Assembly: GCA_964596645.1 (NCBI GenBank)
Contig: CAZQVB010000008.1
Coordinates: 62,001-126,000, forward strand
Direction: 5' to 3'
Origin: CAVQEK01 sp964596645
Lineage (GTDB): Bacteria; Bacteroidota; Bacteroidia; Cytophagales; Cyclobacteriaceae
DNA length: 64,000 nucleotides
Shown: positions 35,807 through 43,832 of the stretch, piece after piece
Layout: each line of letters begins with the position of its first letter
Position numbering within the stretch: the stretch's first letter is position 1
Notes under the pieces: model-generated
Databases searched by the model: none
What the model was told of the DNA's origin: nothing
Seen by the model: the letters and a program-made list of their open reading frames with translations, nothing else
Program-made: the position numbers and the translations under genes

Positions 35807-36472
35807 CTATTGTTGTAGTTCGAAAATAAGGTCAATATCGTTTCCGCTCACGATGCGCAGTACTTCGCCTTCGAAATTGAAGCGAATAGCCTGGTCGAGA
35901 GAAGAGAGAAAAAGTGTTTCTCGTTCCATGGCTTCTTTGGGGCAGGCCATTTTGGTGCTGCCCAATTCTTTAAAGCTCAGGTTGTCGTCATCGAGTAAGT
36001 AGGAACCAAAAAACCGGTTGCAACCGGCATCGCCATTCACTTTTTTCTCCTCGGTATTGAATCGCAGCACCATTTTCTCAGAAGTCACAGGTACACGCGT
36101 GCCTTCTACATTTTCAAATGCGGTGAGTCGCCAGGCGTTGGAAGTGAGCCGCTCCCCCGGAGGCAACACCTCCTTTTTTTCCAATACACTCACCACGCGG
36201 TAGTTGGTGGCTGAATTTCTGATGTCGGAGCCATGGCCGCTTTTTACGAGTTTTACTTTGTATTGAAAGCCTTCCTCATAGTCGAGATTGTCGATGCGAC
36301 CGTAGTGCATGATCCAGTTTTCATCGGGCTTGTCGCGCAGTAAGAAGCATTTTTTTTCTGGTACACCCAGGCATTCCACCTTTCGGGGTGCCACATACAT
36401 TACCTTTTGGCAGGAGGTGGCCAGCATTACCATCGCCAGCGCCACTACTGATGGAGCGAACTTGAAATTCAT
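35807..36472 (-). CDS. DUF4377/META-domain lipoprotein
   Basis: 221 residues with a lipobox (MLATSC, Cys at about 21). The N-terminal half fits DUF4377 (CFLLRDKPDENWIMHYGRIDNLDYEEGFQYKVKL). The C-terminal half is a META domain (SNAWRLTAFENVEG ... EKKVNGDAGCNRFFGSYLLDDDNLSFKELGSTKMACP), as in heat-shock lipoprotein HslJ. META proteins are often in the outer-membrane lipoprotein pool and linked to stress or drug resistance; the function here is unknown. Confidence 0.85.
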   Translation of the reverse strand: MNFKFAPSVVALAMVMLATSCQKVMYVAPRKVECLGVPEKKCFLLRDKPDENWIMHYGRIDNLDYEEGFQYKVKLVKSGHGSDIRNSATNYRVVSVLEKKEVLPPGERLTSNAWRLTAFENVEGTRVPVTSEKMVLRFNTEEKKVNGDAGCNRFFGSYLLDDDNLSFKELGSTKMACPKEAMERETLFLSSLDQAIRFNFEGEVLRIVSGNDIDLIFELQQ

Positions 36473-36488
36473 AAAATGTGCTTTTGAT

Positions 36489-36496
36489 CAAATGTA
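36489..36496 (-). promoter_or_regulatory. Putative -7 element of the META lipoprotein gene
   Basis: Minus-strand TACATTTG matches TAnnTTTG, 17 nt ahead of the start at 36472. It implies a short leader. No clear -33 TTTG. Confidence 0.35.
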
Positions 36497-36550
36497 TTAA
36501 AATACCCCAACATGCACGGCCCGGATGTCGGAAAAGCAGTCTTCAAAAGC

Positions 36551-36582
36551 AAAAACACAGAGCAGTCTATTGCCCTGTGTTT
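36551..36582 (-). terminator. Terminator of the ArsR-rhodanese operon
   Basis: Minus strand: AAACACAG, 14-nt spacer with an extra GC pair, CTGTGTTTTT. It lies 29 nt after the rhodanese stop and before the META gene promoter. Confidence 0.7.
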
Positions 36583-36610
36583 ACCTGTAAGCGGTGCATG
36601 CTGTGGCCGA

Positions 36611-36961
36611 TCAGCTGCGCGATACTTGTCCGTTCCAGCCCATCATACCCATGCGCAGGTTGTGCACATGCTCAAAGCCCAGCCGAGCCATAAGGCTGCA
36701 AGCGGTCTTGCTGCGGTTGCCACTGGCACAGTACACATAGTACGTGGCTTTGCGATCGAGCGCCTCTACCTGTTGTGTAAATGAAGGGCCCATTACGTTG
36801 TAGTTTTTGGAGCCGGGTATATGGCCACTGCGGTGCTCGGCCTCGGTACGCACATCCAGCAAAATTACGCGGTCACCCTGGGCTAATACAGACTTCAATG
36901 TTTCACAATCAACAGTATGGTAGGCACTGTCGGCTTTTGAAAAAAGATTTAAAAAACTCAT
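36611..36961 (-). CDS. Single-domain rhodanese sulfurtransferase
   Basis: 116 residues, one rhodanese domain with the CH2A motif VILLDVRTEAEHRSGHIPGS and the active-site loop YVYCASGNRS (Cys78, which carries the persulfide). Such proteins transfer sulfane sulfur from thiosulfate or glutathione persulfide. It follows the MBL-rhodanese gene by 30 nt and is closed by a terminator, making it the last gene of a three-gene sulfur operon. No signal peptide, so cytoplasmic. Confidence 0.9.
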   Translation of the reverse strand: MSFLNLFSKADSAYHTVDCETLKSVLAQGDRVILLDVRTEAEHRSGHIPGSKNYNVMGPSFTQQVEALDRKATYYVYCASGNRSKTACSLMARLGFEHVHNLRMGMMGWNGQVSRS

Positions 36962-36991
36962 TGCTTAATCGTTTATAACGGTGATGAATAT

Positions 36992-38419
36992 TTAAGATAA
37001 AAAGGATTCCAGCCTTTGATCGAACTTTTGGCGGGGGCATTGACCTGCGACAAGAGGCAAATTTTGAGCACTGCGCATTGCGGCAAATCCTCCATGCACA
37101 TTGCGAATATTATCAATACCATTGGCCTTAAGTATGGATGCTGCTATCATAGATCGATAGCCCCCGGCACAGTGCACCAGGTATTTTTGTTTACTGTCCA
37201 ATTGTGGTAATGCGTCGTTCAGTTCCACCAACGATATGTTCATGGCGCCATCCACGTGTTCAGTTTCGGCCTCATTGGTACGACGGACGTCGAGCACGGT
37301 ATAGCCTTTATCAATCAAGTCTTTCACTGTGCCGGCTTCCACCGATTGTATTGTCGACACTGCCTGGCCCCCACTCAACCAGGTCTCTATGCCGCCTTGC
37401 AGATGACCGAGCACATTTTCATAACCTACTCGGGCTAGTCTCAGTGTCGATTCTTCTTCGCGTCCGGGAGCTGTCACCAGTACAATCTCACGCGCAATAT
37501 TGATGAGGGAACCCACCCATACGGCAAATTGTCCATCTAGGCCTATGTTGAGCGATCCGGGTACATAACCTTTTTCAAAGTCATCGGGATGCCGTGTATC
37601 CAGCACCAAGGCGCCTTGTGAGCGGGCGGATATGAAAGACTCCAGCGGGAGAGATTTCATGTTTTTCAGCATCACCTCATCTATATTGTTGTACCCCTCA
37701 CGGTTGATGCGCGCATTTTCCGGGAAATATTGGGGAGGCTCTTCCAAACCGTCGGTCACAACGGAAATAAACTGCTCGCGCGTCATGGGCTGTAATGCAT
37801 AGTTGAGCTTTCGCTGTTGGCCCACAGTGCTCACGGTTTCCTTGCTCATATTTTTGCCACACTGAGAGCCGGCGCCGTGGGCAGGATATACCACTACGTC
37901 GTCTGCCAGGGGAAGTATTTTATTGTGAAGGCTGTCGTACAGCATGCCGGCAAGGTCTTCCTGTGTCAGATCGCTTTTCACAGCCAGGTCTGGTCGGCCC
38001 ACGTCGCCGATAAAAAGGGTGTCGCCGGTGAATATCGCGTGGTCAGCTCCTTTGTCGTCTTTGAGCAGGTAGGTGGTAGACTCCATTGTATGCCCCGGTG
38101 TGTGCAACACCTGAATCTCAAGGTTGCCCAGTGATAGTCGCTCACCATCTTCGGCCACGTAGCACTGGTATGAAGGCTTGGCAGTAGGGCCAAATACAAG
38201 CCTGGCGCCCGTAGCGCGTGCCAGGTCAATGTGCCCTGATACAAAGTCGGCGTGGAAATGCGTCTCAAACACATATTTGATGCTGGCGCCGCGTTTTTCG
38301 GCCAGGTCAAGATAGGGTTTCGTTTCGCGTAGCGGGTCGATAATGGCGGCCTCGCCGTTCGATTCGATGTAGTACGCTGCTTCAGCCAGGCAGCCGGTAT
38401 AGAGTTGTTCGATGTACAT
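36992..38419 (-). CDS. MBL-fold hydrolase fused to two rhodanese domains (Blh/persulfide dioxygenase type)
   Basis: 475 residues. The metallo-beta-lactamase part (1-240) has THFHADFVSGH (His54, His56, Asp58), HTPGHTMESTTYLL, DTLFIGDVGRPDL and VVYPAHGAGSQCG, the metal-site pattern of ETHE1/Blh enzymes that oxidise glutathione persulfide to sulfite. A first rhodanese domain (about 265-355) has APGREEE in place of the Cys loop and should be inactive. The second (about 365-465) has HCAGGYRS with the active Cys. The gene sits 60 nt after an ArsR repressor gene, so it is likely induced by sulfane sulfur or a related signal. Confidence 0.92.
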   Translation of the reverse strand: MYIEQLYTGCLAEAAYYIESNGEAAIIDPLRETKPYLDLAEKRGASIKYVFETHFHADFVSGHIDLARATGARLVFGPTAKPSYQCYVAEDGERLSLGNLEIQVLHTPGHTMESTTYLLKDDKGADHAIFTGDTLFIGDVGRPDLAVKSDLTQEDLAGMLYDSLHNKILPLADDVVVYPAHGAGSQCGKNMSKETVSTVGQQRKLNYALQPMTREQFISVVTDGLEEPPQYFPENARINREGYNNIDEVMLKNMKSLPLESFISARSQGALVLDTRHPDDFEKGYVPGSLNIGLDGQFAVWVGSLINIAREIVLVTAPGREEESTLRLARVGYENVLGHLQGGIETWLSGGQAVSTIQSVEAGTVKDLIDKGYTVLDVRRTNEAETEHVDGAMNISLVELNDALPQLDSKQKYLVHCAGGYRSMIAASILKANGIDNIRNVHGGFAAMRSAQNLPLVAGQCPRQKFDQRLESFLS

Positions 38420-38479
38420 GTTGATAGTATTTAAGCTGTTAAATATGAAGATTCCTTCATTTGTTGTGCTAAATTTTTT

Positions 38480-38812
38480 TTATGGCAGTTCGCACTTGTT
38501 CATGCAGTTGATCACCGTGATCACTTCTTTGAGCTTTAGGAAATAATATATGTTTTTACCATCGCGCGAGCTGCCAAGTATTCCTGACAGCCTCATGTTG
38601 GAAAGATGGTGTGAGGTGAGAGACTGCTCTGATCCAAGGTATTGACAAATGTCATTGACACACAAGCGATCATGTGCCACCAGCAGGCCGATGATGTTGA
38701 TGCGCAGGGGATGGGCAATGGTTTTAAGTATAAATGCCACCCGCTCCAGTTTCTCCGGGTTCAGGCCGTCCATCAATTCCTTATGACGCAATTCTCTAGC
38801 TTCTACTTTCAT
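38480..38812 (-). CDS. ArsR-family winged-helix repressor, thiol-rich
   Basis: 110 residues from the ATG at 38812 (another Met exists 8 codons earlier). The winged helix is clear: LKTIAHPLRINIIGLL, DICQYLGSEQSLTSHHLSNMRLSGIL, SSRDGKNIYYFL. Four Cys occur: 51 and 56 (LCVNDIC, near the classic ArsR ELCVCDLC site) and 103 and 107 (NCMNKC) in the last helix. A pair joining the DNA-binding helix to the C-terminal helix recalls the persulfide sensors BigR and SqrR, which control similar MBL-rhodanese genes. Sensing of sulfane sulfur is inferred from this and context; As or Zn sensing is the alternative. Confidence 0.88.
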   Translation of the reverse strand: MKVEARELRHKELMDGLNPEKLERVAFILKTIAHPLRINIIGLLVAHDRLCVNDICQYLGSEQSLTSHHLSNMRLSGILGSSRDGKNIYYFLKLKEVITVINCMNKCELP

Positions 38813-38840
38813 TGGTTTTGAATTCCTATCAATCAATACG

Positions 38841-38861
38841 CAAACATATGAACATATGTTC
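38841..38861 (-). promoter_or_regulatory. Promoter element plus operator palindrome of the ArsR operon
   Basis: Minus-strand TATGTTTG (38841-38848) matches TAnnTTTG. Immediately upstream lies the perfect 12-bp palindrome GAACATATGTTC (38850-38861), inside the region between -7 and -33. A repressor bound there would block the polymerase, as for autoregulated ArsR proteins. Confidence 0.55.
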
Positions 38862-38978
38862 AGATATTATAAGTTTTTAAATATTATTTTAAAGGGCGTG
38901 TATAGCTGAAAGCTCCAATATCACCAGGTCAGACGATAGTCCGGTAGGGGGAAGGTAGATTGGTGAATGGGTAGAAAG

Positions 38979-39435
38979 TATAGCTGAAAGCTGAAAGCTC
39001 AAAGTCGAAGTCATCCTGAACTTGTTTCAGGATCTGTCTGCAGAGTAAACGGATGATGAAAGGGCAGGCAAGTGAAGAGTATTAGCAATGATATTGCTAT
39101 TAAAATGCTTAAAAGGATGCAGACCATCCGTGGCTGTTCATTTCTTTTCCAGTTGATGAAAAGAAATAAACCAAAGCAAATATTATCAATAGAAGCAATT
39201 GATACAATGCTGGCATGCGCGCTGTGCCAGCCGCACGAAATGGTCTGTGCGGCACAGACCATGGAAATGGTTTGCACACCTGCTGTTTTGATGAGCCTGC
39301 GCGCATTATCCGCGGCCTTTGCCAATAGCCAACAGATCCTGAAACAAGTTCAGGATGACTGAAAAGGTTGGTGCATGCGCGCTGTGCCTACCGCACGAAA
39401 TGGTCTGTGCGACACAGAACATGGAAATAGATTGG
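38979..39435 (+). repeat. Composite repeat core, copy A
   Basis: Near-identical, in inverted orientation, to 61395-61843. It contains hairpin H1 twice (ATCCTGAA, short loop, TTCAGGAT at 39013-39033 and 39336-39356) and hairpin H2 twice (ATGGTCTGTGC, one base, GCACAGACCAT at 39240-39262, and a decayed copy at 39400-39422). The H2 copies are 160 nt apart, the repeat unit length. Copy A has about 55 extra nt near 39150-39205 relative to copy B. Frames across it are repeat-derived and probably untranslated. Confidence 0.85.
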
Positions 39436-39598
39436 ATTTGTTTTTTAAACTGGTCCAACTATCGTCTGACTTGGAGTTCGTCACCGGCAAAATAAAGAAC
39501 CTCTGGCTGATCATTGCCCAATGACCTTTTTGCCAAAAGGTCAATCTTATTTAGACATGATCACCCTTTCAGCTTTGAGCTTTCAGCTATCGCACCAA

Positions 39599-39629
39599 CC
39601 TACCATTCTACTAATCTACCAATCCACCG
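39599..39629. repeat. Flanking CTACCAATCCACC-type minisatellite, copy A
   Basis: Degenerate tandem of TCTACCAATCCACC-like units. Inverted counterparts (GTAGATTGGTG) lie at 38955-38974, and the same motif flanks copy B on both sides. Confidence 0.6.
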
Positions 39630-39816
39630 TTTAGCCGGTCCGATTATCGTCTGACCTGGAGTTTGCCGCAGGACATTTGGCACCACAAAAGCGCTGATTG
39701 ACATGACGCGGCCCCACGGCCCGTGGAGTGAAATGCTTAAATCCGGCGGTGTGGGGTTGAAGACTTTTGGAAGCATAGGCAAGTGAAAAGCAGCAAGCGA
39801 TACCTTTTAGCTCCCG

Positions 39817-41397
39817 CTACAGGGGTATATTCCCATGCTTTTTTCTCGGCAGTGTGTCTACTTTGTTTTCCAGCATATCAAAGGCTTCTATTAGGCGGGG
39901 CCGAGTATCTTCCGGCATTATTATTTCGTCAATGTAGCCTCGCGAGGCAGCAATATAAGGATGGGCAAATGTGTGGTTGTATTCATTTTCCTTTTCGGAC
40001 AGCTTGGTTTGAGGGTCGTCGGCATTGGCTATTTCTTTTTTGAAGATAATTTCGGCAGCGCCTTTGGCGCCCATTACGGCGATTTCGGCGGTGGGCCATG
40101 CATAGTTGAGGTCGGCGCCGATGTGTTTGGAGTTCATCACGTCATACGCGCCGCCATAGGCCTTGCGGGTGATCACCGTAATGCGCGGCACAGTGGCTTC
40201 GCTGAATGCGTAAAGCAGTTTGGCACCGTTGGATATAATGGCGTTCCATTCCTGATCCGTACCGGGCAAAAATCCGGGAACATCTTCCAGTACCAACAGC
40301 GGTATGTTGAAGCAATCGCAGAAGCGCACAAAGCGGGCACCTTTTTTCGAAGCATGAATATCCAGCACGCCTGCCAGCACCGATGGCTGGTTGCCCACGA
40401 TGCCTATGCTGCGACCGCCGAGCCGGGCAAAACCAACGACAATATTTTCGGCAAAATTCTTATGAACCTCAAAGAAACTGCCCTCGTCGACTACACCTTT
40501 TATCACATCCTTCATGTCGTAGGGTTCATCATTATGTGCAGGCAGCAGGTCATTGAGCGCAGGGTTGCTTTCATCCTCTTTTCTCTCATAGCTGTATCGC
40601 ACCGGTTCGTCGTTGCAGTTTTGCGGTATATAGCTCAGCAGGCGGCGCAGGTCTTGAAGGCATTGCACGTCGTTGTCGCTGGTGAAGTGGGTAACGCCGC
40701 TTTTGGTGGCATGGGTGAGTGCTCCGCCCAGCGATTCGGCAGATATATCTTCCTGAGTCACAGTCTGCACCACCTTGGGGCCAGTCACAAACATGTAGGA
40801 AGTATTGCTCACCATAAAGACAAAATCGGTGATGGCGGGTGAGTATACTGCACCCCCGGCACACGGGCCCATGATGGCCGATAGCTGTGGGATAAGTCCG
40901 GAGGCTCTTGTGTTGCGATAAAAAATTTCGGCATAGCCTCCCAGAGATACTACGCCTTCTTGTATGCGGGCTCCCCCGCTGTCGTTCAGGCCAATGACGG
41001 GCGCCCCGTTTTTCATCGCCATGTCCATCACCTTCACTATTTTCTCTGCGTGGGCTTCCGACAGTGACCCGCCAAATACGGTGAAGTCTTGAGAAAACAC
41101 ATAGACCAGGCGTCCATCAATTTTTCCAAATCCCGTTACCACACCATCGCCCAAGTATTTTTCCTTTTCCATGCCGAAGTCGGTTGAGCGGTGTGTCACC
41201 AGCTTGCCTGTTTCCTGAAAGGAATTTTTGTCGAGCAACAGGTGCAGTCGCTCACGCGCGGTGAGTTTTCCTTTTTTATGTTGCATTTCTATGCGTGTGC
41301 TGCCCCCACCCGCTTCTGCCGCTTCATTTGTCTGGCGAAGTGTTTGATACTTTTCATGGTGAACCGAGCCATATTTGGGCTTCTCTGAATCTTTCAT
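39817..41397 (-). CDS. Acyl-CoA (propionyl-CoA) carboxylase, carboxyltransferase beta subunit
   Basis: 526 residues, full length for PccB. The family blocks KLTARERLHLLLDKNSF, FSQDFTVFGGSLSEAHAEKI, GLNDSGGARIQEGV, AGGAVYSPAITDFVFMV and the C-terminal MNSKHIGADLNYAWPTAEIAVMG are present. The enzyme moves carboxyl from biotin to propionyl-CoA, giving methylmalonyl-CoA in propionate and branched-chain metabolism. No biotin carboxylase or carrier gene is adjacent, so its partner is elsewhere. It runs toward the repeat island and its upstream region is shared with ppx. Confidence 0.93.
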   Translation of the reverse strand: MKDSEKPKYGSVHHEKYQTLRQTNEAAEAGGGSTRIEMQHKKGKLTARERLHLLLDKNSFQETGKLVTHRSTDFGMEKEKYLGDGVVTGFGKIDGRLVYVFSQDFTVFGGSLSEAHAEKIVKVMDMAMKNGAPVIGLNDSGGARIQEGVVSLGGYAEIFYRNTRASGLIPQLSAIMGPCAGGAVYSPAITDFVFMVSNTSYMFVTGPKVVQTVTQEDISAESLGGALTHATKSGVTHFTSDNDVQCLQDLRRLLSYIPQNCNDEPVRYSYERKEDESNPALNDLLPAHNDEPYDMKDVIKGVVDEGSFFEVHKNFAENIVVGFARLGGRSIGIVGNQPSVLAGVLDIHASKKGARFVRFCDCFNIPLLVLEDVPGFLPGTDQEWNAIISNGAKLLYAFSEATVPRITVITRKAYGGAYDVMNSKHIGADLNYAWPTAEIAVMGAKGAAEIIFKKEIANADDPQTKLSEKENEYNHTFAHPYIAASRGYIDEIIMPEDTRPRLIEAFDMLENKVDTLPRKKHGNIPL

Positions 41398-41490
41398 TAA
41401 CCGGTTTTAGTTTAATTGGTAATAATAGGTGGCTTCATTGTTACGGCACTAATGGCATGATTACCTGTAAGTTAAATCTTGCAATGTGCA

Positions 41491-41523
41491 TTTGAAATTG
41501 ACAATGGCGAATTATTAGCTTTG
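41491..41523 (+). promoter_or_regulatory. Bacteroidota-type promoter of ppx
   Basis: TTTG (41491-41494), 21 nt, TAGCTTTG (41516-41523): both halves match the consensus. Only about 16 nt separate it from the ATG, so the leader would be very short. Confidence 0.6.
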
Positions 41524-41539
41524 CGCGCAAAATAGGAAA

Positions 41540-42505
41540 ATGATGAATGCTCAAAAGGTAGCTGTGCTTGATCTGGGAACCAACACTTTTAATTTACTGT
41601 TGGCGAAAGTTACGGCAGAGGCCTACTACATCTATTACAATGAAAAAATACCTGTAAAGATAGGGCAGGGCGGCATCAGCCAGGGCATCATCAGCGAAGC
41701 GGCTAAAGCAAGGGCACTGGCAGCCCTGGAAGATTACAAACAGAAAATAGACAGGGAAGAAATAAGCAAAATATATGGCTATGCCACATCGGCGTTTCGC
41801 AATGCCAGCAATGGATCCGCACTGCGCGACGAGATAGAGCGACGCACGCAGTTGCCCATCCGCATTATAACTGGAGAAACAGAAGCAGAATATATTTATT
41901 ATGGCGTAAACCATGCCCTGGACATCGGCCGAAGTAATGCACTGATTATGGATATTGGCGGTGGAAGTGTTGAATTCATCATTGCCAACCGCGAAAAAAT
42001 CGCGTGGAAAGGCAGCTTTGAGATTGGTGCACAGCGTCTGCTGGATTTATTTCACAACGCTGACCCCATACCTGAAAGTGAAGTAGAGAAGCTCAATCGC
42101 TACTTCAAAGAAATGCTGGCCCCATTGGCCGAAGCCGTTGCCCAACACAGCCTTTCCACGCTCATCGGATCTTCCGGCACATTCGATACCCTCAGTGATG
42201 TGTACTGCGAAAGGATCGGAAAAAAAATTCATACAGACCAAACGGAGTTTCCCCTCGACATTCAAGAATACTTCAAGATACACGGCGAACTGCTCGTGCT
42301 GAACAGGGAACAGAGAATGCAGATGCCGGGCATGATAGAGATGAGGGTAGATATGATTGTGGTGGCTTCATGCCTGTTGCACTATGTCATACAGACTTAC
42401 GGCATCAAGCACTTGCGGGTATCGGCACATTCACTGAAGGAGGGCATGCTGCGCGGCATTCAGCAAGATCTTTTTCACCAAAACAAGCTGACTGCGCTGA
42501 AATAG
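41540..42505 (+). CDS. Ppx/GppA-family phosphatase (exopolyphosphatase)
   Basis: 321 residues, the short single-module form. The actin-like ATPase fold is seen in VAVLDLGTNTFNLLLAK (phosphate 1), YGYATSAFRNASNG, ITGETEAEYIYYGV, LIMDIGGGSVEFIIAN (phosphate 2) and GSSGTFDTL. It lacks the C-terminal HD extension of E. coli Ppx. The enzyme degrades polyphosphate or pppGpp; which is favoured is not clear. ATG at 41540 is followed by another ATG, and either could start. Confidence 0.92.
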   Translation: MMNAQKVAVLDLGTNTFNLLLAKVTAEAYYIYYNEKIPVKIGQGGISQGIISEAAKARALAALEDYKQKIDREEISKIYGYATSAFRNASNGSALRDEIERRTQLPIRIITGETEAEYIYYGVNHALDIGRSNALIMDIGGGSVEFIIANREKIAWKGSFEIGAQRLLDLFHNADPIPESEVEKLNRYFKEMLAPLAEAVAQHSLSTLIGSSGTFDTLSDVYCERIGKKIHTDQTEFPLDIQEYFKIHGELLVLNREQRMQMPGMIEMRVDMIVVASCLLHYVIQTYGIKHLRVSAHSLKEGMLRGIQQDLFHQNKLTALK

Positions 42506-42544
42506 ATTGCCTGCCGCACTTTAGGGGCCATCACAAAATTCAGC

Positions 42545-42760
42545 TTAATCATTGTCTTTCAAGAGTAAGCCATTGGCTTCGGCATCGAGCGATTGAACCA
42601 CATAATCAACGCTTTCGTGCAGCAGCCCTTACTGGCTCTGTTGCCACAGCACGATGGTCGCCTTCCACAACTCAGCCAGTTCTTTTTGTTCCTCCGGCGG
42701 TGCGCTATATGGAAGCAGCACGGCTATTTTCTGGCTTAACATGCGCTGCCTTCCTGTCCT
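42545..42760 (-). pseudogene. Remnant of a PilJ-type sensory domain gene
   Basis: In one minus-strand frame the DNA reads RTGRQRMLSQKIAVLLPYSA, then a helical EEQKELAELWKATIVLWQQSQ, a TAA at 42631-42629, then GLLHESVDYVVQSLDAEANG to a final TAA at 42545. RQRMLSQ is the signature of the PilJ/NarX-type sensor domain of chemotaxis receptors and histidine kinases. Only this small part survives, with a stop inside, directly after the UPF0104 stop. It is probably a decayed insertion or a gene deleted on both sides. Confidence 0.5.
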
Positions 42761-42761
42761 T

Positions 42762-43832
42762 TTATGCGCTGGCATCTTCTACTGGCTTGTTCACCACAAA
42801 TATTCTTTTGATCCAGCGTGGCAGAAAGACGGCACCCAGCAGCAAGTATGGATAGTATGTGAAGATGCGCCAAAGTATGTTGGTGATGAAAGTATAATCG
42901 CCCAGGCTGGCGCCAAAGAATATATTGAAGAAAATTTCGGCCGTACCACTGCTTCCCGGTGTAGGCGATATGAGCATGATGACCCAAAGAATAATTTGCT
43001 TGCCAAAAATGAGCACATGCTGAAAGGGGCTCACTGTGGTAAACGCTGCGATGAGGCAGTTGAGCAGCAGATAGCGCGAAGACCAAATGAAAATGGTGGA
43101 GAGGGCGATCTTGATCCAATAGGCACGCGATTTTCCTTTGATGTTTTCGGCGGCTACGATCAGCTCGTTGCCCCGCTCATAGGCTGCATAGCGCCATCGT
43201 CGCAAAAAGTTGAGGGAGGTAATTTTGATGAGTAGCCACTTTACCCAGCGCGGATTGATGAATACGGCAAAAGCCATGAAGCTGGTATACAGCGCTATGA
43301 GTGTATAACTGGTCCAGAACACGGCGGTAACGCCCTGCTCCAGCCATGCCTGCTCCATATTTTCGTTGGGAAACACATCGTGGGGTGCGAGTAAAATGAA
43401 TATGGGCGCAGCTACTACAAAGAAGAGATTGTCGAATATGGCGGTGAGCAGCACAAATGCCAGTGACTTGCCCAGGTTGATGCCTTCTTTCCACAATATA
43501 AATACGGCTACAGCGGTGCCACCCACCACAGAAGGCGTAACGGCGGAGGCAAATTCCCACAGAATGATAACAAAAAAGCTGCCCTTCCAGCCCATGCTGT
43601 TGTCGGTGATCACCCGGATGCGGTACAGGTAGCCGGCAAAACGAGATAAGAAAACCAGCACCGCCAGTAGTATGGGCAGGGCGTTGGCTTCAAACACCAG
43701 CGCGAGCTTTTCTACGGTGATGCGCTTATCGGTAAAAAACAGGATGATGACTATGCCTACGCCAAAAATGACCGGAACCCATATTTTATTAGGATTGAGT
43801 GTTTTAAATACTTTTTTGGCATTTACATCCAT
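42762..43832 (-). CDS. UPF0104 / lysylphosphatidylglycerol synthase-type membrane protein
   Basis: 356 residues from the ATG at 43832, whose A is the last base of the scpA stop (TGATG). About eight transmembrane helices. The family segments SRFAGYLYRIRVITDNSMGWKGSFFVIILWEFASAVTPSVVGGTAVAVFILWKEGINLGKS and MLISPTPGSSGTAEIFF match the LPG_synthase_TM domain, but the cytoplasmic aminoacyl-transfer domain of MprF is absent. Such stand-alone proteins are thought to move or modify membrane lipids; the substrate is unknown. Translationally coupled to scpA. Confidence 0.88.
   Translation of the reverse strand: MDVNAKKVFKTLNPNKIWVPVIFGVGIVIILFFTDKRITVEKLALVFEANALPILLAVLVFLSRFAGYLYRIRVITDNSMGWKGSFFVIILWEFASAVTPSVVGGTAVAVFILWKEGINLGKSLAFVLLTAIFDNLFFVVAAPIFILLAPHDVFPNENMEQAWLEQGVTAVFWTSYTLIALYTSFMAFAVFINPRWVKWLLIKITSLNFLRRWRYAAYERGNELIVAAENIKGKSRAYWIKIALSTIFIWSSRYLLLNCLIAAFTTVSPFQHVLIFGKQIILWVIMLISPTPGSSGTAEIFFNIFFGASLGDYTFITNILWRIFTYYPYLLLGAVFLPRWIKRIFVVNKPVEDASA

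Larger units (their letters stand above)
38900..39663. repeat. Intergenic island of nested inverted repeats
   Basis: About 0.9 kb with no real gene between arsR and pccB. Several short sequences recur in both orientations: AGCTGAAAGCT / AGCTTTCAGCT (38904, 38981-38998 and inverted at 39571-39588), TATCGTCTGAC (39460, 39646 and inverted at 38929-38939), and TAGATTGGTG-type runs (38956 and inverted at 39599-39628). They frame the modular core listed separately. The pattern is that of nested mobile palindromes, not of a coding region. Confidence 0.75.

Noticed and set aside
39072..39362. 96-residue frame in the repeat island as a real gene
   Set aside because: It spans hairpins of the repeat, its counterpart in copy B has a different middle, and endings of the ILKQVQDD kind are a well-known by-product of this repeat family in Bacteroidota.
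38900..39790. Insertion sequence or transposon
   Set aside because: There is no transposase frame and the inverted repeats are internal and multiple rather than terminal.
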